64,000 bases of DNA from assembly GCF_910577345.1 (NCBI RefSeq), contig NZ_CAJTMT010000004.1:576-64575 (forward strand), given 5' to 3'. The notes under the pieces are model-generated. The model did not search any database. It saw nothing but the letters and a program-made list of their open reading frames with translations, and was not told the origin of the DNA. The translations under genes were made by a program, and so were the position numbers. Below, one piece after another: positions 42,558 to 50,685 of this stretch. Origin of the DNA: an uncultured Duncaniella sp. (GTDB lineage: Bacteria; Bacteroidota; Bacteroidia; Bacteroidales; Muribaculaceae). The first letter of the stretch is position 1, and each line of letters opens with the position of its first letter.

Positions 42558-43859
42558 ATGGACTATAAAGCATATATTGAATCTTTCCGAAAGAATCTGG
42601 AGGGAAATATACTTCCATACTGGATGGACAGGATGGTCGATGAAGAGCGCGGAGGCTTTTACGGTCGCCGCGACGGAAATGATGAACTTGATGCCGATGC
42701 GCCGAAGGGTGCCATCCTCAACGCCCGCATTCTCTGGACTTTCTCCGCGGCCTATCTTGCCACCGGAAAACCGGAATATCTCGCGATGGCCGGACGCGCA
42801 TACGACTATATAACCGCGCATTTCCTCGACGGTGGTTTCGGCGGTGCATACTGGAGCCTGAATGCCGACGGGTCGCCACTCGACACCAAGAAGCAATTCT
42901 ATGCCATAGCTTTCATCATCTATGGATTGTCGGAGTACTACCGCGCCTCAAAGAATGAAGATGCTCTCATATTCGCGCTTGAACTTTTTGATTCGATAGA
43001 GGAACATTCGCGCGACAGGCTGAAGAACGGCTACATCGAGGCCACGACACGCGACTGGAAGCCGATTGCCGACATGCGTCTCAGCGACCATGATGCCAAT
43101 GCCTCAAAGACAATGAATACCCATCTCCACATCCTTGAAGGCTATACGAATCTTCTGAGAGCCTTGCAAGAGAAACAGGTCGAGGAGGACAGTGGCTACA
43201 AAGGTTCGCTGCTTGATCCTGATGCTCTCGATTCGGTCGATTTCGGTCTGCAGGGGGCTATCTCCCGTGTCGGTGAGGCCACGTCAAATCTTCTCAGAAT
43301 TTTTCTTGACAAAATCGAGAATCCAAGGACGCATCATCTCACACTTTTCTTTGACGATGACTGGAATGCCCTGCCGGGAGCAGAAAGCTATGGCCATGAC
43401 ATCGAGGCATCATGGCTTCTGCTTGAAAGTGCATATATCGTTGGAGATGAAGCTCTGATTAAAGAGACGCTTGACCATACACTCCATATCGCGTATGCAG
43501 GTCTGCAAGGACGATGCACGGATGGTTCGATGGTCTACGAACGCCATCCCGACGGACGCTATGACAACGATAAGCATTGGTGGGTGCAGGCGGAGAATGT
43601 AATCGGCCAGTTGTGGCTTGCCGAGCATCACGGCCTCTCCGGACAGGAGGTAAAGGCAATGGAATCGTGGCGTTATATCACCGACAACCTTGTGGACCCC
43701 GCCGGAGAATGGTACTGGTCGCGCAAAAGTCCTGATGGAGCTATCAATCGCACCGATGACAAGGCCGGATTCTGGAAATGCCCCTATCACAATTCGCGTA
43801 TGTGCATCGAGGCCATCCGTTCGCTCGAATCTCTCCGGCTTAGAGAGAAGAATTGTTGA
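42558..43859 (+). CDS. Cellobiose/mannobiose 2-epimerase (AGE superfamily)
   Basis: A 433-residue cytosolic (alpha/alpha)6 barrel protein. MDRMVDEERGGFYGRRDGNDE, FYAIAFIIYGLSEYYRAS, MNTHLHILEGYTNLLRA (His), SYGHDIEASWLLLESA (His/Glu) and KHWWVQAENVIG are hallmark motifs. It turns mannobiose into Man-beta-1,4-Glc, the substrate of the GH130 enzyme. It is the last gene of the mannan locus and converges on the following beta-barrel gene; a shared hairpin lies between them. Confidence 0.93.
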   Translation: MDYKAYIESFRKNLEGNILPYWMDRMVDEERGGFYGRRDGNDELDADAPKGAILNARILWTFSAAYLATGKPEYLAMAGRAYDYITAHFLDGGFGGAYWSLNADGSPLDTKKQFYAIAFIIYGLSEYYRASKNEDALIFALELFDSIEEHSRDRLKNGYIEATTRDWKPIADMRLSDHDANASKTMNTHLHILEGYTNLLRALQEKQVEEDSGYKGSLLDPDALDSVDFGLQGAISRVGEATSNLLRIFLDKIENPRTHHLTLFFDDDWNALPGAESYGHDIEASWLLLESAYIVGDEALIKETLDHTLHIAYAGLQGRCTDGSMVYERHPDGRYDNDKHWWVQAENVIGQLWLAEHHGLSGQEVKAMESWRYITDNLVDPAGEWYWSRKSPDGAINRTDDKAGFWKCPYHNSRMCIEAIRSLESLRLREKNC

Positions 43860-43908
43860 GGTAAGTTTTGTAGGCAAGTTTGCCCGGACTTACAGAGATA
43901 CGATAAAA

Positions 43909-43957
43909 GACACCGTTCATACACTTTGCATGAAAATCAAGCGGTATGAACGGTGTC
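43909..43957. terminator. Hairpin A, bidirectional terminator, GTTCATAC family
   Basis: A 14-bp stem (43909-43922 with 43944-43957, arms GACACCGTTCATAC) with loop ACTTTGCATGAAAATCAAGCG, flanked by A- and T-rich ends. It lies between convergent genes. A related hairpin with compensatory changes lies at 45164-45221. Confidence 0.8.
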
Positions 43958-43995
43958 CTTTATTGTGTCAGGTAAAAATCGCTTACGTCAGCCTC

Positions 43996-44805
43996 TTAGA
44001 AGTTGAGTGAGATATATGCGCGGATAGATTTTGTCTTGTATTTCGTCTTGTCGGAGCTGTCCTTGCCTGTCTCTTCAAAATATTCATCGGGAAGGATGCG
44101 GTCATATTTGGCAGTACCCCAGCGGCGTTCGATACCGACGCTGAGACGGCGGTAGGTAACCTTCGCACCTACGTTCATTATCATGTTGAACGCCACGCTT
44201 GATTCATCGTCAAGATACATTGCCGAAACCGATGGGGTGAAGTGATAGTATGCTGTGGCGCGGAGATAGCGCAGGGCGTTGGGCATCCAGCTCAGGGGAG
44301 CGACAGTCACTGACGGACCGAGACCCATGCCGATTTCTGCTTTCTTGCGTTCGAGCTCGACGATTTCAGAGCCGTTTTCTCCGACCTTGCTGAAGGGTTC
44401 CTTTTCGTATTGCACATAGTTGATGTCGAGCCATTTTGCATCAATACCTATCTTTATCATGCCCAGAATGGCAGGCTTGTGGAGGAAATAGGTGTTTGAG
44501 AATGTCATGCCGACACCGAATTTGCTCTTGAGTTCACCCCAGCTTTCATCGTCGGGTTGGGTGAGGGTTGAGTTTGTGTAGGCGAAAGTCCATGCACGGC
44601 GATGTTTCCAGATAGCATCCTTTTTCTCCTTCTTCTCGATTTCCTCCAGTTCGCTTTTCATAGTGTTCACATCTGAGCGGAGGGCATTGAGTTCGGTAGC
44701 ACTCACCACCACGCTGTCTGATTCAGTAGTGGAGGGTGACTGGGCACTTGTGTTGATGGCAAACGAAGTTGCAAAGCCAACTACAGTCAAAATTAATTTT
44801 CTCAT
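43996..44805 (-). CDS. Predicted outer-membrane beta-barrel protein, unknown role
   Basis: A 269-residue secreted protein. The signal peptide MRKLILTVVGFATSFAINTSAQ is followed by a short coiled-coil-like stretch (ELNALRSDVNTMKSELEEIEKKEKK) and alternating amphipathic strands ending in the aromatic residue of AYISLNF, as in outer-membrane barrels. I do not recognise a named family. A strong promoter (45062-45031) lies 226 bp upstream, giving a long leader. Two related hairpins bracket the gene and its promoter. Confidence 0.65.
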   Translation of the reverse strand: MRKLILTVVGFATSFAINTSAQSPSTTESDSVVVSATELNALRSDVNTMKSELEEIEKKEKKDAIWKHRRAWTFAYTNSTLTQPDDESWGELKSKFGVGMTFSNTYFLHKPAILGMIKIGIDAKWLDINYVQYEKEPFSKVGENGSEIVELERKKAEIGMGLGPSVTVAPLSWMPNALRYLRATAYYHFTPSVSAMYLDDESSVAFNMIMNVGAKVTYRRLSVGIERRWGTAKYDRILPDEYFEETGKDSSDKTKYKTKSIRAYISLNF

Positions 44806-45030
44806 GATGAATTGGTTAAAATGTTATATGTAATAAGTTGGTTATTATTGGGTTGGTTACTATAGTATATATAAAAGTCGGTTATTTTACAGAATTCAAT
44901 AAATATCTCATAACACTGTGTATTGAAAATCCATTGAAAAATCCTTTAAGAAAACTGGTTAAACTGATAGGAGAAGGTAAGGTTAAAAGAAAAAATATGT
45001 GTAAAAATAACCGTTTATGAGGAGATATTG

Positions 45031-45062
45031 CAAAAGTAAGTTAAAAATTCCATATACGCAAA
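45031..45062 (-). promoter_or_regulatory. Promoter of the beta-barrel gene with both -33 and -7 boxes
   Basis: On the minus strand, TTTG at 45062-45059, a 20-bp spacer, then TACTTTTG at 45038-45031. The predicted leader is about 220 nt and includes several GGTTA words; its function is unknown. Confidence 0.65.
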
Positions 45063-45163
45063 TCAACCGGAAATATAATGGCAGATGACGGTTTCACATC
45101 GGTTGTGATGAACTGTCATAATAGCTGCAATTTGGCCGATACGGGCATAGCGGTATGGAATTG

Positions 45164-45221
45164 AAAGGCACAGTTCATACTGTTTGCAATGAAAAATCAA
45201 ACATGTATGAACTGTGCCTTT
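45164..45221. terminator. Hairpin B, GTTCATAC family
   Basis: A perfect 17-bp stem (45164-45180 with 45205-45221, arms AAAGGCACAGTTCATAC) with loop TGTTTGCAATGAAAAATCAA plus ACAT. It is homologous to hairpin A, with paired base changes in the stem. Confidence 0.8.
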
Positions 45222-45249
45222 ATCGATCAGGGATTTTGTGGCTGTTTGT

Positions 45250-45281
45250 TTTGTGGGATTCGAAAATTGCTGTTATATTTG
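45250..45281 (+). promoter_or_regulatory. Promoter of the YraN-family gene
   Basis: TTTG at 45250-45253, a 20-bp spacer, and TATATTTG at 45274-45281. The ATG at 45300 lies 18 nt beyond. Confidence 0.65.
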
Positions 45282-45299
45282 CATTTATTCGAATCTATT

Positions 45300-45668
45300 A
45301 TGGCTGATCACAATGAACTTGGACGATGGGGAGAGGAGGTAGCACGAGACTATCTTCTCACGCAGGGCTATGCGATAGGTGGAGAGAATATCCGCATAGC
45401 AGGGGTTGAGATTGATTTCATAGCCATGAGGGATGATGCAATCTGTTTTGTGGAGGTCAAGACACGCGCCACGGATTTTACGGATCCGGCGGATGCGATT
45501 GACAATCGTAAGCGTTCGCGGCTTGTCAGGGCTGCTGATACATATATCAATTCCTACGACATTCCTCTTGAACCACGTTTCGACCTCGTCCTTGTGATAG
45601 GCAATCCTATGAATTATACCATCGAACATATACCTGATGCCTTTCTCCCCACACTTAACAACCGTTAG
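45300..45668 (+). CDS. YraN (UPF0102) family nuclease-like protein
   Basis: A protein of about 122 residues beginning MADHNELGRWGEEVARDYL. The motif GVEIDFIAMRDDAICFVEVKTR is the core of the restriction-endonuclease-like UPF0102 fold (Asp, then Glu-x-Lys). Such proteins are small, widespread and linked to DNA processing, but their exact role is unsettled. ATG 45300 is preferred over 45189 because the promoter sits between them and the extra residues come from hairpin B. It converges on hutI with a 22-bp gap. Confidence 0.88.
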   Translation: MADHNELGRWGEEVARDYLLTQGYAIGGENIRIAGVEIDFIAMRDDAICFVEVKTRATDFTDPADAIDNRKRSRLVRAADTYINSYDIPLEPRFDLVLVIGNPMNYTIEHIPDAFLPTLNNR

Positions 45669-45690
45669 TTTGCGGGGGAAGGTTAGTCGG

Positions 45691-46923
45691 TCATACGAGC
45701 TCCCCTTTGAGGTAGGTGCTGGTGATGACGGGTGTCGCGTAGGCGTAGGGATAGAATTCCAGTGATGGCAGCGGTCGGGTGAGGTAGAAATTGGCTATTT
45801 TCCCGGAGGCTATCGAGCCGTAATCATTGCTGCAACCCATTGCGAAAGCTCCGTTGAGGGTTGTGGCGTTGATGGCTTCGGCGGGAGTGAGTTTCATCTT
45901 GATGCAGCCGAGCGACATGACCATGCGCATGTTGCCTGAGGGTGACGAGCCGGGATTATAGTCGGAAGCAAGTGCGACGATGGCTCCGCTTTCAATGGCT
46001 TTGCGGGCCGGTCCGTAGGGCATTCCGAGGAAGAATGACGCACCCGGCAGCATTGTCGCCACTGTCTGCGCTTCGGCAAGAATTGCAATTTCCTCGTCGC
46101 CGATACGTTCGAGGTGGTCCACGGAAAGGGCCTTGTGTTTCACTCCGACCTGCACGCCTCCCGAAACGGCAAGCTCGTTGGCATGGATTTTCGGGCGCAG
46201 TCCGTAGTGTGCTCCGGCTGTCAATATCCGGTCAGTTTCCTCTACGGTGAAGAATCCTGCGTCGCAGAACACATCCACAAATTCAGCAAGTCCTTCGGCA
46301 GCCACGGCAGGAATCATTTCATTGCAGACGAGATCGACATAGTCGCCCTGACGGCCTGCGTAGGCACGTCCGACTGCATGTGCGCCGAGGAATGTCGCCT
46401 TTACTTTCAATGGTGTGCTTTCCGCAATGCGGGCGATGACGCGCAGCATCTTCAGTTCGTCGGCAGTCGTCAGACCGTAGCCGCTCTTGATTTCCACGCA
46501 GCCTGTACCCATAGCTATGATTTCCCTCACGCGGGTCATTGCCTGTCGGTATAGCTCATCTTCCGATGTCGCATGGAGAAGGTCGGCAGAGTTGAGTATG
46601 CCCCCTCCGCGCTTGGCAATCTCCTCGTAGCTGAGGCCGTTGATTTTGTCGATAAATTCGCGTTCGCGGCTTCCTGCATAGACTATATGGGTGTGGGAAT
46701 CGCAGAAAGAGGGGAAGATATAGCCTCCCTCAGCGTCCACTTTTTCTTCGCCGACGCGTGGGGCCGGACATTCAGCCATCGGGCCGAAATCGCGGATGCG
46801 TTCACCGTCAGTGCGCAGCCACGCATTGCTCAGAGTGCCGAGCCGGTTCATATCCTTTCCTCTGAGGAAAGGGGTGTCCCCGCCGTCTGTTCCGACGAGG
46901 ACACCGATATTGGTTATAAGCAT
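45691..46923 (-). CDS. hutI: Imidazolonepropionase
   Basis: A 410-residue amidohydrolase. The metal-binding FCDSHTHIVYAGSRE, FLGAHAVG, VDVFCDAGFFT, KIHANELA and ALASDYNPGSS motifs are all present. It opens the imidazolone ring to N-formimino-L-glutamate, step three of histidine degradation. It is the last gene of the ftcD-hutU-hutH-hutI operon, 11 bp after hutH. Confidence 0.96.
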   Translation of the reverse strand: MLITNIGVLVGTDGGDTPFLRGKDMNRLGTLSNAWLRTDGERIRDFGPMAECPAPRVGEEKVDAEGGYIFPSFCDSHTHIVYAGSREREFIDKINGLSYEEIAKRGGGILNSADLLHATSEDELYRQAMTRVREIIAMGTGCVEIKSGYGLTTADELKMLRVIARIAESTPLKVKATFLGAHAVGRAYAGRQGDYVDLVCNEMIPAVAAEGLAEFVDVFCDAGFFTVEETDRILTAGAHYGLRPKIHANELAVSGGVQVGVKHKALSVDHLERIGDEEIAILAEAQTVATMLPGASFFLGMPYGPARKAIESGAIVALASDYNPGSSPSGNMRMVMSLGCIKMKLTPAEAINATTLNGAFAMGCSNDYGSIASGKIANFYLTRPLPSLEFYPYAYATPVITSTYLKGELV

Positions 46924-46934
46924 TATGATGCAGC

Positions 46935-48416
46935 TTAGGGATTATTGCGTAGGAATTCAACTGATGCAGCGATGTAGGGCGACATCACGGTATCATTATC
47001 GATGAAGGGAACGACTTTACGGTATTCCTCATGCCACTTCTCAAGTTCCGGCGATGATGTCAGCGGACGGCGGAGGTCAAGAGCCTGCGCAGCGTTGAAA
47101 AGTTCGATGGCAAGGATACGTTCGGTGTTGTCGACCACACGACAAAGTTTGGTGGCGGAGTTTCCGCCCATCGAGACGTGGTCTTCCTGACCCTGCGACG
47201 ACGGAATCGAGTCGCAGCTCGTCGGCCAGCAAAGACCCTTGGACTGGTTGACGATGGATGCGGCGGCATATTGCGGAATCATGAAACCGCTGTTGAGACC
47301 AGGATTTGCGACGAGGAACGGAGGGAGACCACGCGCACCGGAGATGAGCCGGTAGATACGGCGTTCGGAGATGCTGCCGAGTTCGGCCATCGCAAGAGCG
47401 AGATAGTCCATCGGCAGGGCTATGGGTTCGCCATGGAAGTTGCCGGCGGATACGATGATGTCTTCCTCCGGGAAAATGGTCGGGTTGTCGGTCGGAGAGT
47501 TGATTTCAGTCTCAATCACGTCACCGACATAGCTAAGTGCATCCTTGACGGCTCCGTGGACCTGGGGCATACAGCGGAAGGAGTAGGGGTCCTGGACATG
47601 TTTCTTGTGTTGGCGGATGAGTTCGCTGCCTTCAAGATGGCCACGGACGGCGCGGGCTGTTGCAAGCTGTCCGGGATGAGGACGCACGGCGTTGACTTCA
47701 TCGCCGAACGGGTCGATGCGGCCGTCGAAAGAGTCGAGCGACATTGCGCCGATCTTGTCGGCAAGCGCGCTCAGACGGCGTGCGCGGAGTATTGCGTGGA
47801 CGGCGTGGCTCGACATGAACTGTGTGCCGTTGAGCAGGGCGAGTCCCTCTTTCGAAACAAGTTTGACAGGCTCCCAGCCTTTCTCGCGAAGGACTTCTGC
47901 GGCAGGACGGACCTCACCTTTATATAATACTTCTCCGAGGCCGAGGAGCGGGAGACACATGTTGGCCAGAGGGGCAAGGTCGCCCGACGCACCGAGTGAG
48001 CCGAGCTGATAGACCACTGGTATGATGTCCTCGTTGAAAAAGTCGACCATCCTCTGCACTGTCGAGAGTTGCACACCCGAATTGCCGAATGAAAGCGACA
48101 TGATTTTGGTGAGCAGCATGATTTTTACAATCTGCGGGTCAACTTTGTCGCCACAGCCACAGGCGTGGGATTTCACGAGATTTTCCTGAAGTTTCGACAG
48201 GTCCTGCTGGTCGATGGAGATATTGCAGAGTGAACCGAATCCGGTGGTGATACCGTAGATAGGATGGTCACACTCGCTGATTTTGTCGTCGAGATACTGA
48301 CGGCAGCGGTTGATACGGTTGACTGACTCCTCGCTCAGTTCGAGGGTCATCTTGTTGTTGATGATTTCCCCGACGCGCTCGATTGTGAGCCATTCGGGGC
48401 TGATATGATGAATCAT
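46935..48416 (-). CDS. hutH: Histidine ammonia-lyase
   Basis: A 493-residue enzyme with the self-processing Ala-Ser-Gly triad (GSLGASGDLAPLANM) that forms the MIO cofactor, and downstream GTQFMSSHAV and QDPYSFRCMPQVHGA. It deaminates histidine to urocanate, the first step of the pathway. A 235-bp gap with inverted repeats separates it from hutU upstream. Confidence 0.96.
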   Translation of the reverse strand: MIHHISPEWLTIERVGEIINNKMTLELSEESVNRINRCRQYLDDKISECDHPIYGITTGFGSLCNISIDQQDLSKLQENLVKSHACGCGDKVDPQIVKIMLLTKIMSLSFGNSGVQLSTVQRMVDFFNEDIIPVVYQLGSLGASGDLAPLANMCLPLLGLGEVLYKGEVRPAAEVLREKGWEPVKLVSKEGLALLNGTQFMSSHAVHAILRARRLSALADKIGAMSLDSFDGRIDPFGDEVNAVRPHPGQLATARAVRGHLEGSELIRQHKKHVQDPYSFRCMPQVHGAVKDALSYVGDVIETEINSPTDNPTIFPEEDIIVSAGNFHGEPIALPMDYLALAMAELGSISERRIYRLISGARGLPPFLVANPGLNSGFMIPQYAAASIVNQSKGLCWPTSCDSIPSSQGQEDHVSMGGNSATKLCRVVDNTERILAIELFNAAQALDLRRPLTSSPELEKWHEEYRKVVPFIDNDTVMSPYIAASVEFLRNNP

Positions 48417-48514
48417 TGTTTTATGGATTTAAGGTTTTCAGGGTGTCTTGTAGATTCTACAGGCATTGTCGCCTGTAATTGAGGGGATTTTGTAATTAAG
48501 GGGTGTTTTGATAT

Positions 48515-48637
48515 CTGTAGGGACGCGCTGTAGCGCGTATGCCGTATTGAACCCAAATGAGAATGTATTACATATATAATGTAATGCATATATAGATGTA
48601 TTTCATCGGGCATACGCGCTACAGCGCGTCCCTACAG
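48515..48637. repeat. Inverted pair of dispersed palindromic repeats between hutU and hutH
   Basis: A perfect 29-bp inverted repeat (48515-48543 with 48609-48637), each arm also an internal palindrome around ACGCGCTACAGCGCGT. It matches the copy at 41000-41028. The centre is AT-rich (ATGTATTACATATATAATGT). Confidence 0.8.
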
Positions 48638-48651
48638 ACGGTGGCAATGAC

Positions 48652-50664
48652 TTATTCGAATGCGGCGGCGATGATTTCGTCGTCAGCGATGTTCGGCAGT
48701 GTGACTTGCAGACCTGGAGTGCGCTCCATCTCGCGTTTGATTGCGGAGATTGCACCCTCGTTGCGGGCCCAACTGCGACGGGCGATGCCGTTGTTGACAT
48801 CCCAGAGAAGCATCTCGTCGATGTGGCGTGCGGAATCCTCAGATCCGTCGATGACCATGCCGAAACCTCCGTTGATGACTTCGCCCCAACCGACACCGCC
48901 ACCGTTGTGGATTGAAACCCATGTGGCACCGCGGAATGAATCGCCGATGACGTTGTGGACAGCCATATCGGCAGTGAATTGTGAGCCATCGTAGATATTG
49001 GATGTCTCACGGTAGGGAGAGTCCGTGCCCGATACGTCGTGGTGGTCGCGGCCAAGGACGATTGGAGCCGAGATTTCACCTCGGGCTATGGCATCGTTGA
49101 AAGCCTGTGCGATTTTGGTGCGGCCTTCGGAATCGGCATATAGGATACGGGCCTGCGAACCGACAACGAGTTTGTTGCGTCCGGCCTCGCGGATCCAATG
49201 GATGTTGTCGCGCAACTGGCCTTTGATTTCTTCGGGTGCATATTTGAGGATTCCTTCGAGGACCTCAGCGGCGATAGCATCGCTTTTTGCAAGGTCTTCC
49301 GGTTTGCCGGATGTGCACACCCAGCGGAAAGGACCGAAACCATAGTCGAAGAACGACGGCCCCATGATGTCCTGGACGTAGGAGGGATAGCGGAAAGTTC
49401 CATCTTCGGTCATAATGTCGGCTCCGGCGCGCGAAGATTCGAGAAGGAAGGCATTGCCATAGTCGAAGAAATACATTCCGTTTTCCGTGAGTTTGTTGAT
49501 GGCGGCAACCTGACGGCGCAAGGATTCCTGCACCCGGCGTTTGAATTCTTCGGGATTCTCGGCCATCATCACCTTTGCCTCCTCGAAGCTCAGTCCGGCG
49601 GGATAGTATCCTCCGGCCCAGGGATTGTGGAGGGAAGTCTGGTCGGATCCGAGGTCAACTTTCACGCCATCGGCTGCAAGACGTTCCCAGAGGTCGACTA
49701 CGTTGCCTTGATAGGCAAGTGATACCGCCTCGCGGTTCTTGCGGGCTTCTGCCACGCGCTCCATCAGCTCGTCGAGCGATGTGTGGACCTCATCCACCCA
49801 GCCCTGACTGTGGCGGGTGGCGACAGCCTTGGGATTGACTTCGGCGATGATGCTGACAACGCCTGCGATATTTCCGGCCTTGGGTTGTGCGCCCGACATT
49901 CCACCGAGACCGGCGGAAACGAAGAGCATACCTCCGAGGTCATGTTTACCTTCGGGGAGACGTTTGCGGCCTGCGTTGAGGACGGTAATGGTGGTGCCGT
50001 GGACGATGCCCTGCGGACCGATATACATATATGAACCGGCTGTCATCTGACCATACTGTGACACGCCGAGGGCGTTGAATCTCTCCCAGTCGTCAGGCTT
50101 GGAGTAGTTGGGGATGACCATGCCGTTGGTGACTATCACGCGCGGAGCGTCGGGGTGCGATGGGAAGAGACCGAGGGGATGGCCGGAATACATGACAAGG
50201 GTCTGCCGGTCGGTCATCTCGGAAAGATATTTCATGACGAGCAGATACTGCGCCCAGTTCTGGAACACGGCGCCGTTTCCTCCGTAGGTGATGAGCTCGT
50301 GGGGGTGTTGAGCCACACGCGGATCGAGATTATTCTGAATCATCATCATTATCGCAGCAGCCTGACGTGAACGTGCCGGATATTCGTCGATGGGACGGGC
50401 ATACATCTCATAGTCGGGACGGAAGCGATACATGTAGATGCGGCCGTAGGTCTCCAGTTCCTTGGCAAACTCGCGGGCAAGTTCGGCATGAAGATGCTTG
50501 GGGAAGTAGCGCAGGGCATTCTTCACCGCAAGTTTTTTCTCTTTGGCTGTCAGGATGTCCTTGCGTTTGGGCGCATGGTTGACATTCTGGTCGTATGCTT
50601 TGGGCTGCGGGAGGGTGTCGGGGATACCGGCACCGACCGTAGCGCGGAATTCTTCTTTAGTCAT
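48652..50664 (-). CDS. hutU: Urocanate hydratase
   Basis: A 670-residue NAD-dependent enzyme. YGGNGAVFQNWAQYLLVMKYLSEM, YSGHPLGLFPSHPDAP, GAAGRIG-like SAGLGGMSGAQPKAG, and the C-terminal GRDHHDVSGTDSPYRETS plus HNGGGVGWGEVINGGFG are typical. It converts urocanate to imidazolonepropionate. It is longer than the roughly 555-residue form of Pseudomonas, as in other Bacteroidota. It lies 21 bp after ftcD. Confidence 0.95.
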   Translation of the reverse strand: MTKEEFRATVGAGIPDTLPQPKAYDQNVNHAPKRKDILTAKEKKLAVKNALRYFPKHLHAELAREFAKELETYGRIYMYRFRPDYEMYARPIDEYPARSRQAAAIMMMIQNNLDPRVAQHPHELITYGGNGAVFQNWAQYLLVMKYLSEMTDRQTLVMYSGHPLGLFPSHPDAPRVIVTNGMVIPNYSKPDDWERFNALGVSQYGQMTAGSYMYIGPQGIVHGTTITVLNAGRKRLPEGKHDLGGMLFVSAGLGGMSGAQPKAGNIAGVVSIIAEVNPKAVATRHSQGWVDEVHTSLDELMERVAEARKNREAVSLAYQGNVVDLWERLAADGVKVDLGSDQTSLHNPWAGGYYPAGLSFEEAKVMMAENPEEFKRRVQESLRRQVAAINKLTENGMYFFDYGNAFLLESSRAGADIMTEDGTFRYPSYVQDIMGPSFFDYGFGPFRWVCTSGKPEDLAKSDAIAAEVLEGILKYAPEEIKGQLRDNIHWIREAGRNKLVVGSQARILYADSEGRTKIAQAFNDAIARGEISAPIVLGRDHHDVSGTDSPYRETSNIYDGSQFTADMAVHNVIGDSFRGATWVSIHNGGGVGWGEVINGGFGMVIDGSEDSARHIDEMLLWDVNNGIARRSWARNEGAISAIKREMERTPGLQVTLPNIADDEIIAAAFE

Positions 50665-50685
50665 GGTTGATAGTTATGGCGTTAC

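Noticed and set aside
44838..45020. Plus-strand frame of 60 codons upstream of the barrel gene
   Set aside because: AT-rich and without promoter or homology; it lies in the long leader of the minus-strand gene.
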